DNA of 64,000 nt, from contig NZ_CM003768.1 of the NCBI RefSeq assembly GCF_001547525.1, positions 3,348,001 to 3,412,000 of the forward strand, in the 5' to 3' direction. Under the pieces are notes generated by a model. That model saw nothing but the letters and a program-made list of their open reading frames with translations. It was not told where the DNA came from and made no database searches. The position numbers were made by a program, and so were the translations under genes. Positions 19,752 through 27,620 of this stretch are shown piece by piece. Source of the DNA: Burkholderia anthina (GTDB lineage: Bacteria > Pseudomonadota > Gammaproteobacteria > Burkholderiales > Burkholderiaceae). Each line of letters starts with the position of its first letter. Positions within the stretch are counted from its first letter, which is position 1.

Positions 19752-20533
19752 TGAAATACAGCAAGGTCATCGCCGCAGGCGCGGTTGTCGCGGTCATCGG
19801 TTTGTCGTCGCCGTTCTGGTGGCCGACTCAAGCACAGGAAACAAAAATGGCAGACTTCAAACGTTACCCGCCCGAAGACTTTTTCACGGGACAGCAACTC
19901 GAGCTGGCGCGTGCCATTCGCGACGGGAATCTGGCGCAGGTCAAGGCGCTTGCGCCGCATGCCGATCTCGCTGCGCTGGGCAACAAGAAGGCCAGCCTGC
20001 TGTCGTTCGCGGTGCAGGAAGCCGTGCCGGTGAAGGCGGATGCCGCCAACGTGCGCCTTCAGATCGTCAGCGAACTGGTCCGGGACGGCGCGAAGCCCGA
20101 ACAGCCGTTCGGCGAGAATGGCGCGAACGTCGCGTATCTGGCCGCGCGGGCCGACACGCCGAACCTGCTCAAGGCGTTGCTGGCCGGCGGCATGAATCCC
20201 GATCTCAAGTACGACGGCGATACGCCGCTGCTCTTCGCCACCTGCAAGGACACACTGTTGCCGCAAATGCGCCTGCTGGTCGAGCACAAGGCGAACGTCA
20301 ATGTGCGGGATTCGATGAAGGAAACCGCGCTCTACGAAGCGACGCGCCTGCGGCAATGGGACGTCGTCGATTATCTGCTCGCGCACGGCGCCGATCCGTC
20401 GGTGAAGAACGACAACGGTCTCGCGTACGCGAAGGTCCTCGGCGACGAGTTGCAACAGACGCCGAAAGGCTCGCCGCAGCTGGGTCGCATCGAAGCCATC
20501 CACAAGCGTCTGGTCGCGGCCGGCGTGCAGTAA
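19751..20533 (+). CDS. Ankyrin-repeat protein, probable immunity to the VgrG lipase
   Basis: 260 residues: an N-terminal signal or anchor helix (KVIAAGAVVAVIGLSSPFW) exporting it to the periplasm, then ankyrin repeats (LLKALLAGGMNPDLKYDGDTPLLFA, VVDYLLAHGADPSVKNDNG). The ATG shares a base with the vgrG TGA, so it is translationally coupled. A periplasmic protein coupled to a lipase-VgrG fits an immunity protein, since T6SS lipases act on membranes from the periplasm. Function is inferred from context; the fold is secure. Confidence 0.85.
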   Translation: MKYSKVIAAGAVVAVIGLSSPFWWPTQAQETKMADFKRYPPEDFFTGQQLELARAIRDGNLAQVKALAPHADLAALGNKKASLLSFAVQEAVPVKADAANVRLQIVSELVRDGAKPEQPFGENGANVAYLAARADTPNLLKALLAGGMNPDLKYDGDTPLLFATCKDTLLPQMRLLVEHKANVNVRDSMKETALYEATRLRQWDVVDYLLAHGADPSVKNDNGLAYAKVLGDELQQTPKGSPQLGRIEAIHKRLVAAGVQ

Positions 20534-20630
20534 CGTTGCCCCGTGACGGTTGCGTCGGCTGCGACCGTGCAGCCGGCGCACAGTTTCAATCCGGCGCCTG
20601 CCGCGGCGGGCACGCCGAACCGAGAAGAGC

Positions 20631-21452
20631 ATGTCCGAATATCAGATGAACGATGCCGTCATTCAGTTGCCGGCGCACTTCAAAGACAAGACGATTCACC
20701 TGTTTACGGTCGATGAAACGGGGAGCGGTAGTAGCGGATTCACTTTCGTGGTGTCCCGCGCGCCGATGGAGCCGGACGATACGGTCGACACGTTCGTGAC
20801 GCGGCTGGTCTCGGAGATGCGCAAGTCGCTGCCGCGTTTCGAATTGAAGCATCTGGAAAACCGGGAAATCGACGGCGAAACCGCGCGCGAAATCGATTAT
20901 CGCTGGGTGTCGGAAGGCGCGCCGCTGCATCAGCGCCAGACGGTCGTGATGTCGCCGAAGGGCGGGCGCGAACGCGTGGCGATCAGTTTCATCGGCACCT
21001 GTCCGAAGTCGTTCACGGAGGACAAGAGCAAGGAATACAAGCGCCTGCTCGCGAGTGTCGTGCTGGCCCGGCCCGATCGGGCGGCCTTCGCGCCGAGGGC
21101 GCTCGGCCAGGACGAGGCCGGCATCGTGTTCGTGCTGCACGAGCCGAGCGCGACGCTGTACGCGCTCACGGGCATGGCCGAACTGTACCGGCACGACGTC
21201 ACCGAAATGTTCGACGACACCGCGTTCTTCGGCCCGGGCGGTGAGCCGCTGGCGCTGCAGCCCGCGCCGGACGGGCAAGCGGCGTGGCGCGCGATGGACG
21301 GCCGTCAATTCGCGCTGTGGACGGCGGATGTGCGCGAGCACGCATCGCTGAGCGATCGACTCGACGCTGTGACGGCGGTGAAGGGCATGACCGGCATGCA
21401 GAGCGTCGAGGCCGTGCGTGCTTATCTGACCGCGGTTGCGAACGCGGGCTGA
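20631..21452 (+). CDS. DUF1795/DcrB-domain protein, probable Eag-type T6SS chaperone
   Basis: 273-residue cytoplasmic protein. The N-terminal 145 residues match DUF1795/DcrB: MSEYQMNDAVIQLPAHFKDKTIHLF, IDYRWVSEGAPLHQRQTVV, ISFIGTCPKSF. Eag chaperones of this family bind and shield N-terminal membrane helices of PAAR effectors, and the next gene is exactly such an effector. About 120 extra C-terminal residues (from about AGIVFVLHEPSATLYALTG) are unusual and may add a second interaction surface. The start follows GAGAAGAGC. Confidence 0.85.
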   Translation: MSEYQMNDAVIQLPAHFKDKTIHLFTVDETGSGSSGFTFVVSRAPMEPDDTVDTFVTRLVSEMRKSLPRFELKHLENREIDGETAREIDYRWVSEGAPLHQRQTVVMSPKGGRERVAISFIGTCPKSFTEDKSKEYKRLLASVVLARPDRAAFAPRALGQDEAGIVFVLHEPSATLYALTGMAELYRHDVTEMFDDTAFFGPGGEPLALQPAPDGQAAWRAMDGRQFALWTADVREHASLSDRLDAVTAVKGMTGMQSVEAVRAYLTAVANAG

Positions 21453-21464
21453 CGGAGAGCGGGC

Positions 21465-22805
21465 GTGGATACATTACTGGCGGCTGCGCGGTTGGGTGAT
21501 CCGATCGCGCATACGGCATCCAAGGGATGGATGATCGCCGGGCTGATCGCGGGTGCGGTGATCGGCGCCGTCGCGGTGGTCGCGACGGGAGGTGCTGCGT
21601 TGACGGTCGTCGCTGCAATCGCGGCGGGCGCTGCCGCGGGCGGCGGTCTCGGCGAAGTGCTGGGCACGATGTCGTGGGCGCCGCGACATGTCACCGGAAG
21701 TCTCATAAAGGGTTCGCCCAACGTCTTCATCAACAGTCGCGCGGCGATGCGGGCCATCCTGAGCCAGGGCCTGTGCAGCGACCATGCGGGGCCGCCGCAG
21801 GTGGTCGCGCAGGGTTCGTCGACGGTGTTCATCAACAGCCAGCCGGCGAGCCGCAAGGAAGACCGGATGATGTGCGGCGCGTTGATCAACGACGGATCGC
21901 CGAACGTGTTCATCGGTGGTCCGGCGGTCGGCGAGTTCAATCCCGAGATCCCGGCGTGGGTGAACTGGACGATGGCCGCGGTGGGCATTGCGGCTGCGGC
22001 CGTTCTTGCGGGGCCCGCGCTGGCGCTGCTCGGTGCGGCCGGCGGCTTTCTCGGCGGCGAAGTCGGCGGATGGCTGGGCGGGAAGATCTTCGGCGAGGGT
22101 TCGGACGGGCAGAAGTGGTCGATGCTTGGAGGAAGCTTGCTGGGCGGATTCGGCGCGGCGAAGGGCGCCAGGCTCGTCGGCGGCGCGAGAGGAGCGGGCT
22201 CCGCGGCTGGCGAACTGTCGGCGCTGGAAGCGGCCGAAGGTGCGGCAGGGGCGACGGAGCAGCCGACGATTTCGCTGTTCGGTGTGCGTGGCGGCGGCCG
22301 GACGCCCGACGCAGAAGGCGTTCTGCACGAGTATCAGTACACTGGCCACGTCGGGTATTCATTCGACGGCGGCAAGACGATTTGGGGTTTTGGACCGGCA
22401 GTCGGGGATGCGACCGCGGCGGATGTATTCGCCAATCTGAAGTCATCCGGCAGTTATCCGGGGCAACTGACCCAGGACCAGGCAGCATTCTCGCTGATTG
22501 CGGAAAATCCACTGCCTGCCCGTGGCGGGGCCGGCACGCTACAGACCGTGTATGAGCAGAAGATACCTGTCACGCAGGAGCAGTACGAATCAATTCTGGC
22601 GGCACACGAGGAACTGGTGGCGCGCGGGCCCATGGACGACATCCGGTATCAATGGCCGCCCAAGTCTGGCGGCGCATGGCCGGAAAACAACTATAACTGT
22701 GCGACGTTCCCCGGCCGCCTGGGTATCCCGATTCCGGAAACGACCGGAAAATTGCAGTACTACATGCCCGAACTCGAGAAGGTCGGGACACCGTGGAAGC
22801 CGTGA
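21465..22805 (+). CDS. PAAR-domain T6SS effector with candidate papain-like C-terminal toxin
   Basis: 446 residues. prePAAR motif AARLGDPIAHT (7-17), hydrophobic segment 22-62, PAAR repeats with GSPNVFIN, GSSTVFINSQPASRKED and GSPNVFIGG (83-152), second hydrophobic region 165-195, a Gly/Ala linker, and a novel C-terminal domain from about 268. That domain has GHVGYSFDGGKTIWGFGP (His295) and, near the end, NYNCATFPGRLGI (Cys412). A His-strand followed by a C-terminal Cys-helix is the permuted NlpC/P60 (LRAT-like) layout, suggesting a peptidase, amidase or acyltransferase toxin. The GTG start follows GGAGAGC. Confidence 0.85.
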   Translation: MDTLLAAARLGDPIAHTASKGWMIAGLIAGAVIGAVAVVATGGAALTVVAAIAAGAAAGGGLGEVLGTMSWAPRHVTGSLIKGSPNVFINSRAAMRAILSQGLCSDHAGPPQVVAQGSSTVFINSQPASRKEDRMMCGALINDGSPNVFIGGPAVGEFNPEIPAWVNWTMAAVGIAAAAVLAGPALALLGAAGGFLGGEVGGWLGGKIFGEGSDGQKWSMLGGSLLGGFGAAKGARLVGGARGAGSAAGELSALEAAEGAAGATEQPTISLFGVRGGGRTPDAEGVLHEYQYTGHVGYSFDGGKTIWGFGPAVGDATAADVFANLKSSGSYPGQLTQDQAAFSLIAENPLPARGGAGTLQTVYEQKIPVTQEQYESILAAHEELVARGPMDDIRYQWPPKSGGAWPENNYNCATFPGRLGIPIPETTGKLQYYMPELEKVGTPWKP

Positions 22806-23287
22806 CATCAGATTCTATGAGTGAGAAAAAGGGTCTCTATACCGTAGCAGTGGAATCGTACGATCTGGTGCTCGTATCCGTCATCGATTCTCCGAGTCCG
22901 CATGTTTTTCGGGCGAAGGTAGAGCGCATCTATTCCAGCGGAAAGGGCATCACGCCGGATAATCTCGGGGCGGAAATCGTGTTCAACGGCGGTCCGCCGA
23001 CTTGGGGCAACGTGGCACTTCAAGCCGGCGAGCGTGCTCTTCTGTTCGTGAGAGCGCAGGCCGGTGCGTTGAACGAGTATCCGTCGCGCGGGCACATGGT
23101 CCTGGAGGACATGGACGGTGAATTGGGCGCCAGATTGCATGTTCCGGAGCTGTGGCTGCGTGAGGATGTGCCGGAGGCCGTGAAGGCTGCGGCGAGTCAG
23201 CATCCAACATGGCGGAATGCGTCGATCGTCAAGTTCAGTGTGCTGGAAACTTATCTGAACGGCTTGATCGCGAGGGCCGGGCGCTGA
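22793..23287 (+). CDS. Candidate immunity protein for the PAAR effector
   Basis: 164-residue protein of no recognised family. No signal peptide; predicted soluble, mostly beta with a helical end. The GTG overlaps the effector stop by 13 bases (ribosome site GAGAAGG); later in-frame starts at 22802 (GTG) and 22817 (ATG) lack good sites. Its codon use is visibly less GC-rich than that of the core genes around it. Position right after a toxin gene is the main support for an immunity role. If the toxin acts in the periplasm, the missing signal peptide would argue against it. Confidence 0.7.
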   Translation: MEAVTSDSMSEKKGLYTVAVESYDLVLVSVIDSPSPHVFRAKVERIYSSGKGITPDNLGAEIVFNGGPPTWGNVALQAGERALLFVRAQAGALNEYPSRGHMVLEDMDGELGARLHVPELWLREDVPEAVKAAASQHPTWRNASIVKFSVLETYLNGLIARAGR

Positions 23288-23351
23288 GCCGGGGCGGTTT
23301 CCGGACAGCGAAGCGGATAATGCAAGTGCGAAGTTTTTGGAGCTGAATCGA

Positions 23352-23834
23352 ATGACCGATAAGAATCCCGATTTTTCACCGATGCGCATGCGGGCACGCG
23401 GATTCGTGTCGCAGGGCCGTATCGAGGACGCGCTCGGGTTGTACGGCGACATCCTGAAACTAGCGCCGGAAGACGCGGCGACGTATGCCGATCGTGGCAC
23501 GACCTTCGCGATGATCAAGAAGACCGATCTCGCGCTGAACGATCTGAACCGGGCCATCGAACTGGGCTATACGGATCCGTCGGCGTATTGCACGCTCGCG
23601 ACGATTTATCTCGAAGGCGGCGCCTACCAGAAGTCGCTCGATTACTTCGACCGGGCGCTGAAGCTCAATCCCGACCAGCCTTTCGTCTATTTCAATCGCG
23701 CCAGGGCATACGAGACGCTGGGTGATATCAAAGCGTCGATCGCCGATCTGGAGCGGTGCCTGACCTACAACCCGGACGATGCGCTGTCCGCGAAGATCAA
23801 GGAAAGGGTGGCGCAGCTTCGCACGCGTCTATAA
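23352..23834 (+). CDS. Tetratricopeptide-repeat protein
   Basis: 160 residues composed almost wholly of TPR helices: DALGLYGDILKLAPEDAATYADRG, LALNDLNRAIELGYTDPSAYC, KSLDYFDRALKLNPDQPFVYFNRA, ASIADLERCLTYNPDDALS. Four to five repeats, no signal peptide, so a cytoplasmic scaffold or adaptor. It ends the T6SS gene set, 64 bases after the candidate immunity gene, and may help load or fold an effector. The ATG at 23352 has GGAG 9 bases upstream. Confidence 0.85.
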   Translation: MTDKNPDFSPMRMRARGFVSQGRIEDALGLYGDILKLAPEDAATYADRGTTFAMIKKTDLALNDLNRAIELGYTDPSAYCTLATIYLEGGAYQKSLDYFDRALKLNPDQPFVYFNRARAYETLGDIKASIADLERCLTYNPDDALSAKIKERVAQLRTRL

Positions 23835-23900
23835 TCACCGTAGCTCGCGAGTACGCAAAACGGCAGGGGCGCCACGCACGATGCGCGGCGCATCGCGTCG

Positions 23901-24395
23901 TTACTGCAAATTCCCCCACCGATCGACTGCCGGTTCCGCCGACGCCCACTTCCAGTGCGTGCCTTGCTGGCACGCATTCGCGAAATACCAGTCGGCCTTG
24001 TCGCCGTCCTTCACCGAGAACGCGAATTCCTTGCACAGCGCGAGCGCCGACGAGTACGCGCGCGTGACGCGCACTTCGCCTTCGCCGTTTTCCAGCGGCA
24101 GCGTGTTCTTCACCTTCCACGGCTTCACTTCGCCGACGGCGAGGCTGCCGGCTGTCTTCGCGATCGCGTCCTGCTGGTTCTGATGAAGCTGCTTCATCGT
24201 GCGGTTGACGGCTTCGTCGGTCGCGGCCTGCACGGCAATCCCGACGCCCACGCCGACCGCCGGGTTCGCGGTGACGAGGCCCGTCGCCGCGCCGGCCAGC
24301 GCACCGCTCGCCGCGCCGACCGAGCCGCAGCCCGACAGCGCGAGCGTCGCCGCGCACAGCGCGCCGATCGCCGCGATACGGATCGCCACGCTCAT
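23901..24395 (-). CDS. Lipoprotein of unknown function, paralogue B
   Basis: 164-residue predicted lipoprotein: IRIAAIGALCAATLALSGC gives a lipobox with the acylated Cys, then a Gly/Ala-rich glycine-zipper-like segment (GAASGALAGAATGLVTANPAVGVGVG), then a globular part ending WKWASAEPAVDRWGNLQ. The same ending and overall plan occur in the preceding gene, so the two are tandem paralogues. Its ATG overlaps that gene's stop by 4 bases. The +2 residue after Cys is Gly, which does not signal inner-membrane retention. No function known to me. Confidence 0.82.
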   Translation of the reverse strand: MSVAIRIAAIGALCAATLALSGCGSVGAASGALAGAATGLVTANPAVGVGVGIAVQAATDEAVNRTMKQLHQNQQDAIAKTAGSLAVGEVKPWKVKNTLPLENGEGEVRVTRAYSSALALCKEFAFSVKDGDKADWYFANACQQGTHWKWASAEPAVDRWGNLQ

Positions 24396-24943
24396 TGCAG
24401 CGCGCCCCAGCGCTCGGTCGCCGGTTCCGCCGACGCCCATTTCCACACGGGGCCGTCGCGGCAGATGGTGGCGACGTAGAACGCCGATTGCGCGGGCTTG
24501 TCGGCCTTCGCCGGCGTATCGACCGCGAACACGATTTCCTTGCAGTCGAGCGGGCCGACGCTGATCATCCGGCTGACCGTCACGCGGCCCTGCTCGTCGT
24601 CCTCGATCGGGAACGAATGGTGCGTCGACCACGGCGCGACGCCGCCGACGTCGAGCGGACCGGCCGCCTTCGCGATCTGGTCTTGCGTGTAGCGGTGCGC
24701 GACGCGTTGCGTGTACTGGACGCCCGCCCGTGCGCCGGCGACGGCGCCCAGGCCGATGCCGGTGGCGACGGCGGCGTTGTTGGTGACCTTGGAGGCGATC
24801 GCGGCGCCCGCGATACCGGCGCCGGCCGTCGCGCCTTCGCTGTACAGCGAATTGCAGCCGGACAGCAGTGCGGCCGCGGCGATCACGGCCAGCACGACGC
24901 GCGCCGGCGTGGCCCGGCGCGGCGATTCGAAGCGAATGTTCAT
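24392..24943 (-). CDS. Lipoprotein of unknown function, paralogue A
   Basis: 183 residues. Signal VVLAVIAAAALLSGC with lipobox LLSGC, then a glycine-zipper-like region (GATAGAGIAGAAIASKV, GIGLGAVAGARAG), and a C-terminal domain ending WKWASAEPATERWGALQ, shared with paralogue B. First gene of a two-gene operon. The start at 24943 (MNIRFESPRR) is chosen over an upstream in-frame start at 25015 because the signal peptide then has a normal length. Probably an outer-membrane or envelope protein. Confidence 0.82.
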   Translation of the reverse strand: MNIRFESPRRATPARVVLAVIAAAALLSGCNSLYSEGATAGAGIAGAAIASKVTNNAAVATGIGLGAVAGARAGVQYTQRVAHRYTQDQIAKAAGPLDVGGVAPWSTHHSFPIEDDEQGRVTVSRMISVGPLDCKEIVFAVDTPAKADKPAQSAFYVATICRDGPVWKWASAEPATERWGALQ

Positions 24944-25217
24944 CCCTGAGTGCAAGTCCTGTCTGGGTGAGCGGCGACGCATGCACGCTCCCGATGCCGC
25001 GTCATTGTTTCGCAATTGTCATGGGAAAACTGCAAAGCTTTGACAAATCGCCGTGCGGCGGGCCGCGTGCGCGCGGGCGGCGCTATTGTCGAATAGATGA
25101 ACGACGAGGGGTCGAAACGTTACAAATTGAAGGTAATTGTTACCTTCGGATGCGATCGCGCGACCTAGACTGTTTTGTTATGGAATGTTTCTACGACGGC
25201 CTCGAGCCGCGCCGCAT
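24944..25217. other. Divergent regulatory region with palindrome
   Basis: Upstream of the lipoprotein pair, AT-richer than average, with TTTGACAAATC near 25040 and the palindrome at 25129-25147. No gene seen. Confidence 0.4.
25129..25147. promoter_or_regulatory. 19-bp palindrome, operator candidate
   Basis: GAAGGTAA-TTG-TTACCTTC is a perfect inverted repeat. An additional GTTAC lies 20 bases upstream (25119), the same pentamer and about the same spacing as in the response-regulator array at 10178-10241. Confidence 0.45.
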
Positions 25218-25442
25218 ATGAGACGCCCAGCCATGCGCCGTTCGAAACGGTTGTCACACCGGCCACCCGACGCGGCGGCCGGCCATCCGGAAGACCGCCC
25301 GCGTCCGCGGACCGACGCGCCATCGGCCCCGCCCGCGGGCGCGCCGGACGAGGCGCCGTCGGACGGCGACCACAACCAGGGTGGTGCTCGCCCGGAAGGG
25401 CTCGACTATCAACGCGACCTCGGTCAGGAGCAGGACGCTTGA
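25218..25442 (+). CDS. Possible small Pro/Arg/Asp-rich protein
   Basis: 74-residue open frame beginning MRRPAMRRSKRLSHRPPD and ending GLDYQRDLGQEQDA. It is polar and disorder-like, with no domain. Third codon positions are GC-biased as in real genes here, but there is no clear ribosome site and an antisense frame is also open, so it may be spurious. It sits alone between the lipoproteins and otsA. Confidence 0.35.
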   Translation: MRRPAMRRSKRLSHRPPDAAAGHPEDRPRPRTDAPSAPPAGAPDEAPSDGDHNQGGARPEGLDYQRDLGQEQDA

Positions 25443-25580
25443 TACGGTCGTCGCCGCATTCCACCGCCGTATTTCATTGCAATTCTCGGAACTGAGTCGC
25501 CGCGCGGCCGCCTTCGGGCCGCCGCGCCTGCTTTGGCGCGCGTCGCGCGTCAGCCAATCGAATCGAGGAGGGGAAATCGC

Positions 25581-27002
25581 ATGAGCAGATTGATCGTGGT
25601 ATCGAATCGTGTCGCCGCCGGCGAGGACACGCGCCCGAGCGCGGGCGGCCTGGCCGTCGGCGTGATGGACGCGCTGCGGGAAACGGGCGGCGTCTGGTTC
25701 GGCTGGAACGGCGAGATCGTCGGTGCGCCGGACGCCGAGCCCGCGATCCAGCGGGACGGCAACGTTACCTACGCGACGGTCGGGCTGACCCGGCGCGACT
25801 ACGACCAGTACTACCGCGGCTTCTCGAACGCGACGCTGTGGCCGGTGTTCCATTACCGCGGCGATCTCGCGCGCTTCGACCGGCAGGAGTACGCCGGCTA
25901 CCTGCGCGTGAACGCGATGCTCGCGAAGCAGCTCGCGGCGCTGTTGCGCCCGGATGACCTGATCTGGGTGCACGACTACCACCTGCTGCCGTTCGCGCAC
26001 TGCCTGCGCGAGCTCGGCGTGAAGAACCCGATCGGCTTCTTCCTGCATATCCCGTTTCCGTCGCCCGACGTGCTGCGCCTCGTGCCGCCGCACGAGGAAC
26101 TCGTCAAGTTCATGTGCGCGTACGATGTCGCGGGCTTCCAGACCGAGGCCGACAAGCAGGCCTTCACCGACTACATCGAGCGGCGCGGCATCGGCGCGGC
26201 GAGCGACGACGGGATGCTGCATGCGCACGGCCGCGTCGTGAAGGTTGCGGCCTATCCGATCGGCGTGCATCCCGACGCGATCGCGCAGGCGGCTATCCAG
26301 TACGGCGCCCGCAAGCCGGTGAAGATGCTGCGCGAGGCGCTGGGCGACCGCAAGCTGGTGATGAGCGTCGATCGCCTCGATTATTCGAAGGGGCTCGTCG
26401 AACGCTTCCAGTCGTTCGAGCGGATGCTCGCGAATGCGCCGGGCTGGCAAGGGCGCGTGTCGCTGCTGCAGATCGCGCCGCCGACGCGTTCCGACGTGCA
26501 GACCTACCAGCAGATCCGCGAGACGCTGGAAGGCGAGGCCGGCCGCATCAACGGCCGCTTCTCGCAGCTCGACTGGACGCCGATCCAGTATCTGAACCGC
26601 AAGTACGAGCGCAACCTGCTGATGGCGTTCTTCCGGATGTCGCAGGTCGGCTACGTGACGCCGCTGCGCGACGGGATGAATCTCGTCGCGAAGGAATACG
26701 TCGCGTCGCAGGATCCGGCCGATCCGGGCGTGCTCGTGCTGTCGGAGTTCGCGGGCGCGGCGGCCGAGCTGACCGGCGCGCTGCTCGTCAATCCGTACGA
26801 TCTGTCGCAGATGGCCGAGGCGCTCGAACGCGCGCTGTCGATGCCGCTCGCGGAGCGGCAGGCGCGTCACGAGGAGAACCTCGCGCGGCTGCGCGAGAAC
26901 GACCTGTCGGTCTGGCGCGACACGTTCGTCGCCGACCTGCGCAGTGTCGCGGCGGCGGCGTCGGTCACGCGGCGCGCGGGCCAGCGGGCCGCGCATGCGT
27001 GA
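25581..27002 (+). CDS. otsA: Alpha,alpha-trehalose-phosphate synthase (UDP-forming)
   Basis: Makes trehalose 6-phosphate from UDP-glucose and glucose 6-phosphate (osmotic and stress protection). 473 residues, GT20 family: N-terminal LIVVSNRVA, WVHDYHLLPFAHCLRELG, HIPFPSPDVLRLVPPH, VDRLDYSKGLVERFQSFE and PLRDGMNLVAKEYVASQ are all intact. The ATG follows GAGGAGGGG. otsB is not adjacent; instead an overlapping P-loop gene follows, so the phosphatase must be elsewhere. Confidence 0.96.
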   Translation: MSRLIVVSNRVAAGEDTRPSAGGLAVGVMDALRETGGVWFGWNGEIVGAPDAEPAIQRDGNVTYATVGLTRRDYDQYYRGFSNATLWPVFHYRGDLARFDRQEYAGYLRVNAMLAKQLAALLRPDDLIWVHDYHLLPFAHCLRELGVKNPIGFFLHIPFPSPDVLRLVPPHEELVKFMCAYDVAGFQTEADKQAFTDYIERRGIGAASDDGMLHAHGRVVKVAAYPIGVHPDAIAQAAIQYGARKPVKMLREALGDRKLVMSVDRLDYSKGLVERFQSFERMLANAPGWQGRVSLLQIAPPTRSDVQTYQQIRETLEGEAGRINGRFSQLDWTPIQYLNRKYERNLLMAFFRMSQVGYVTPLRDGMNLVAKEYVASQDPADPGVLVLSEFAGAAAELTGALLVNPYDLSQMAEALERALSMPLAERQARHEENLARLRENDLSVWRDTFVADLRSVAAAASVTRRAGQRAAHA

Positions 27003-27588
27003 GTTCGTGCAGCGTGCGGCGAGTGACGACGAAGAAGCCGACGACGCAACCGGCCGCTTCTTCGTCGTGACGGGCGGCCCGGGTTCGGGCAAGAGCACGT
27101 TGCTCGATGCGCTCGAGCGCGCCGGGTTCGGACGTTCGCAGGAAGCCGGGCGCGGCGTGATCCGCGACCAGATGGCCATCGACGGTCCGGCGCTGCCGTG
27201 GCGCGACCCGGCTGCGTTCGCCGAGTTGATGCTGAGCTGGGAGATGCGGTCCTACCATCTCGCGCGGCACGCGCGCGGGCCGGTGTTCTTCGACCGCGGC
27301 GTGCCGGACGTGATCGGCTACCTGAAGCTGACCGGCTTGGCGGTACCCGCGCACGCGGAAGCGGCGGCGCGGCGTTTTCGTTATCACCGGCGCGTGTTCA
27401 TCGCGCCGCCGTGGCCCGATATCTATGCGCAGGACACCGAGCGCCGGCAGGATTTCGCGGAAGCGGTGCGGACCCATGACGCGATGGTCGATTGCTATAC
27501 GTCGTACGGCTATCGGCTGATCGAATTGCCGCGCGCGAGCGTGAAGGCGCGCGTGCGCTTCGTGATGGACACGCTCGACGCCGCTTGA
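26995..27588 (+). CDS. AAA_28-type P-loop ATPase or kinase
   Basis: 197-residue P-loop protein: Walker A GGPGSGKST near residue 30, RGVIRDQM and FFDRGVPDVIGYLKLTG (a Walker-B-like aspartate), and IAPPWPDIYAQDTERRQDF. This is the AAA_28 family, related to small-molecule kinases; the substrate is unknown. The ATG overlaps the otsA end by 8 bases, so the products are likely co-translated, yet no trehalose role is established. Confidence 0.85.
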   Translation: MREFVQRAASDDEEADDATGRFFVVTGGPGSGKSTLLDALERAGFGRSQEAGRGVIRDQMAIDGPALPWRDPAAFAELMLSWEMRSYHLARHARGPVFFDRGVPDVIGYLKLTGLAVPAHAEAAARRFRYHRRVFIAPPWPDIYAQDTERRQDFAEAVRTHDAMVDCYTSYGYRLIELPRASVKARVRFVMDTLDAA

Positions 27589-27620
27589 CACCCGTCGCGG
27601 GTGCGGCGCGCGACGGTGTC
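27587..27620. terminator. Convergent hairpin terminator
   Basis: Stem GACACC(C)GTCGCG with CGCGACGGTGTC (one bulge) spans the stop codons of both convergent genes. No U-tract. Probably limits read-through in both directions. Confidence 0.5.

Noticed and set aside
23901..24986. One 361-codon frame joining both lipoprotein regions
   Set aside because: Its first half is out of frame with the real paralogue A; two genes with their own signal peptides explain the region.
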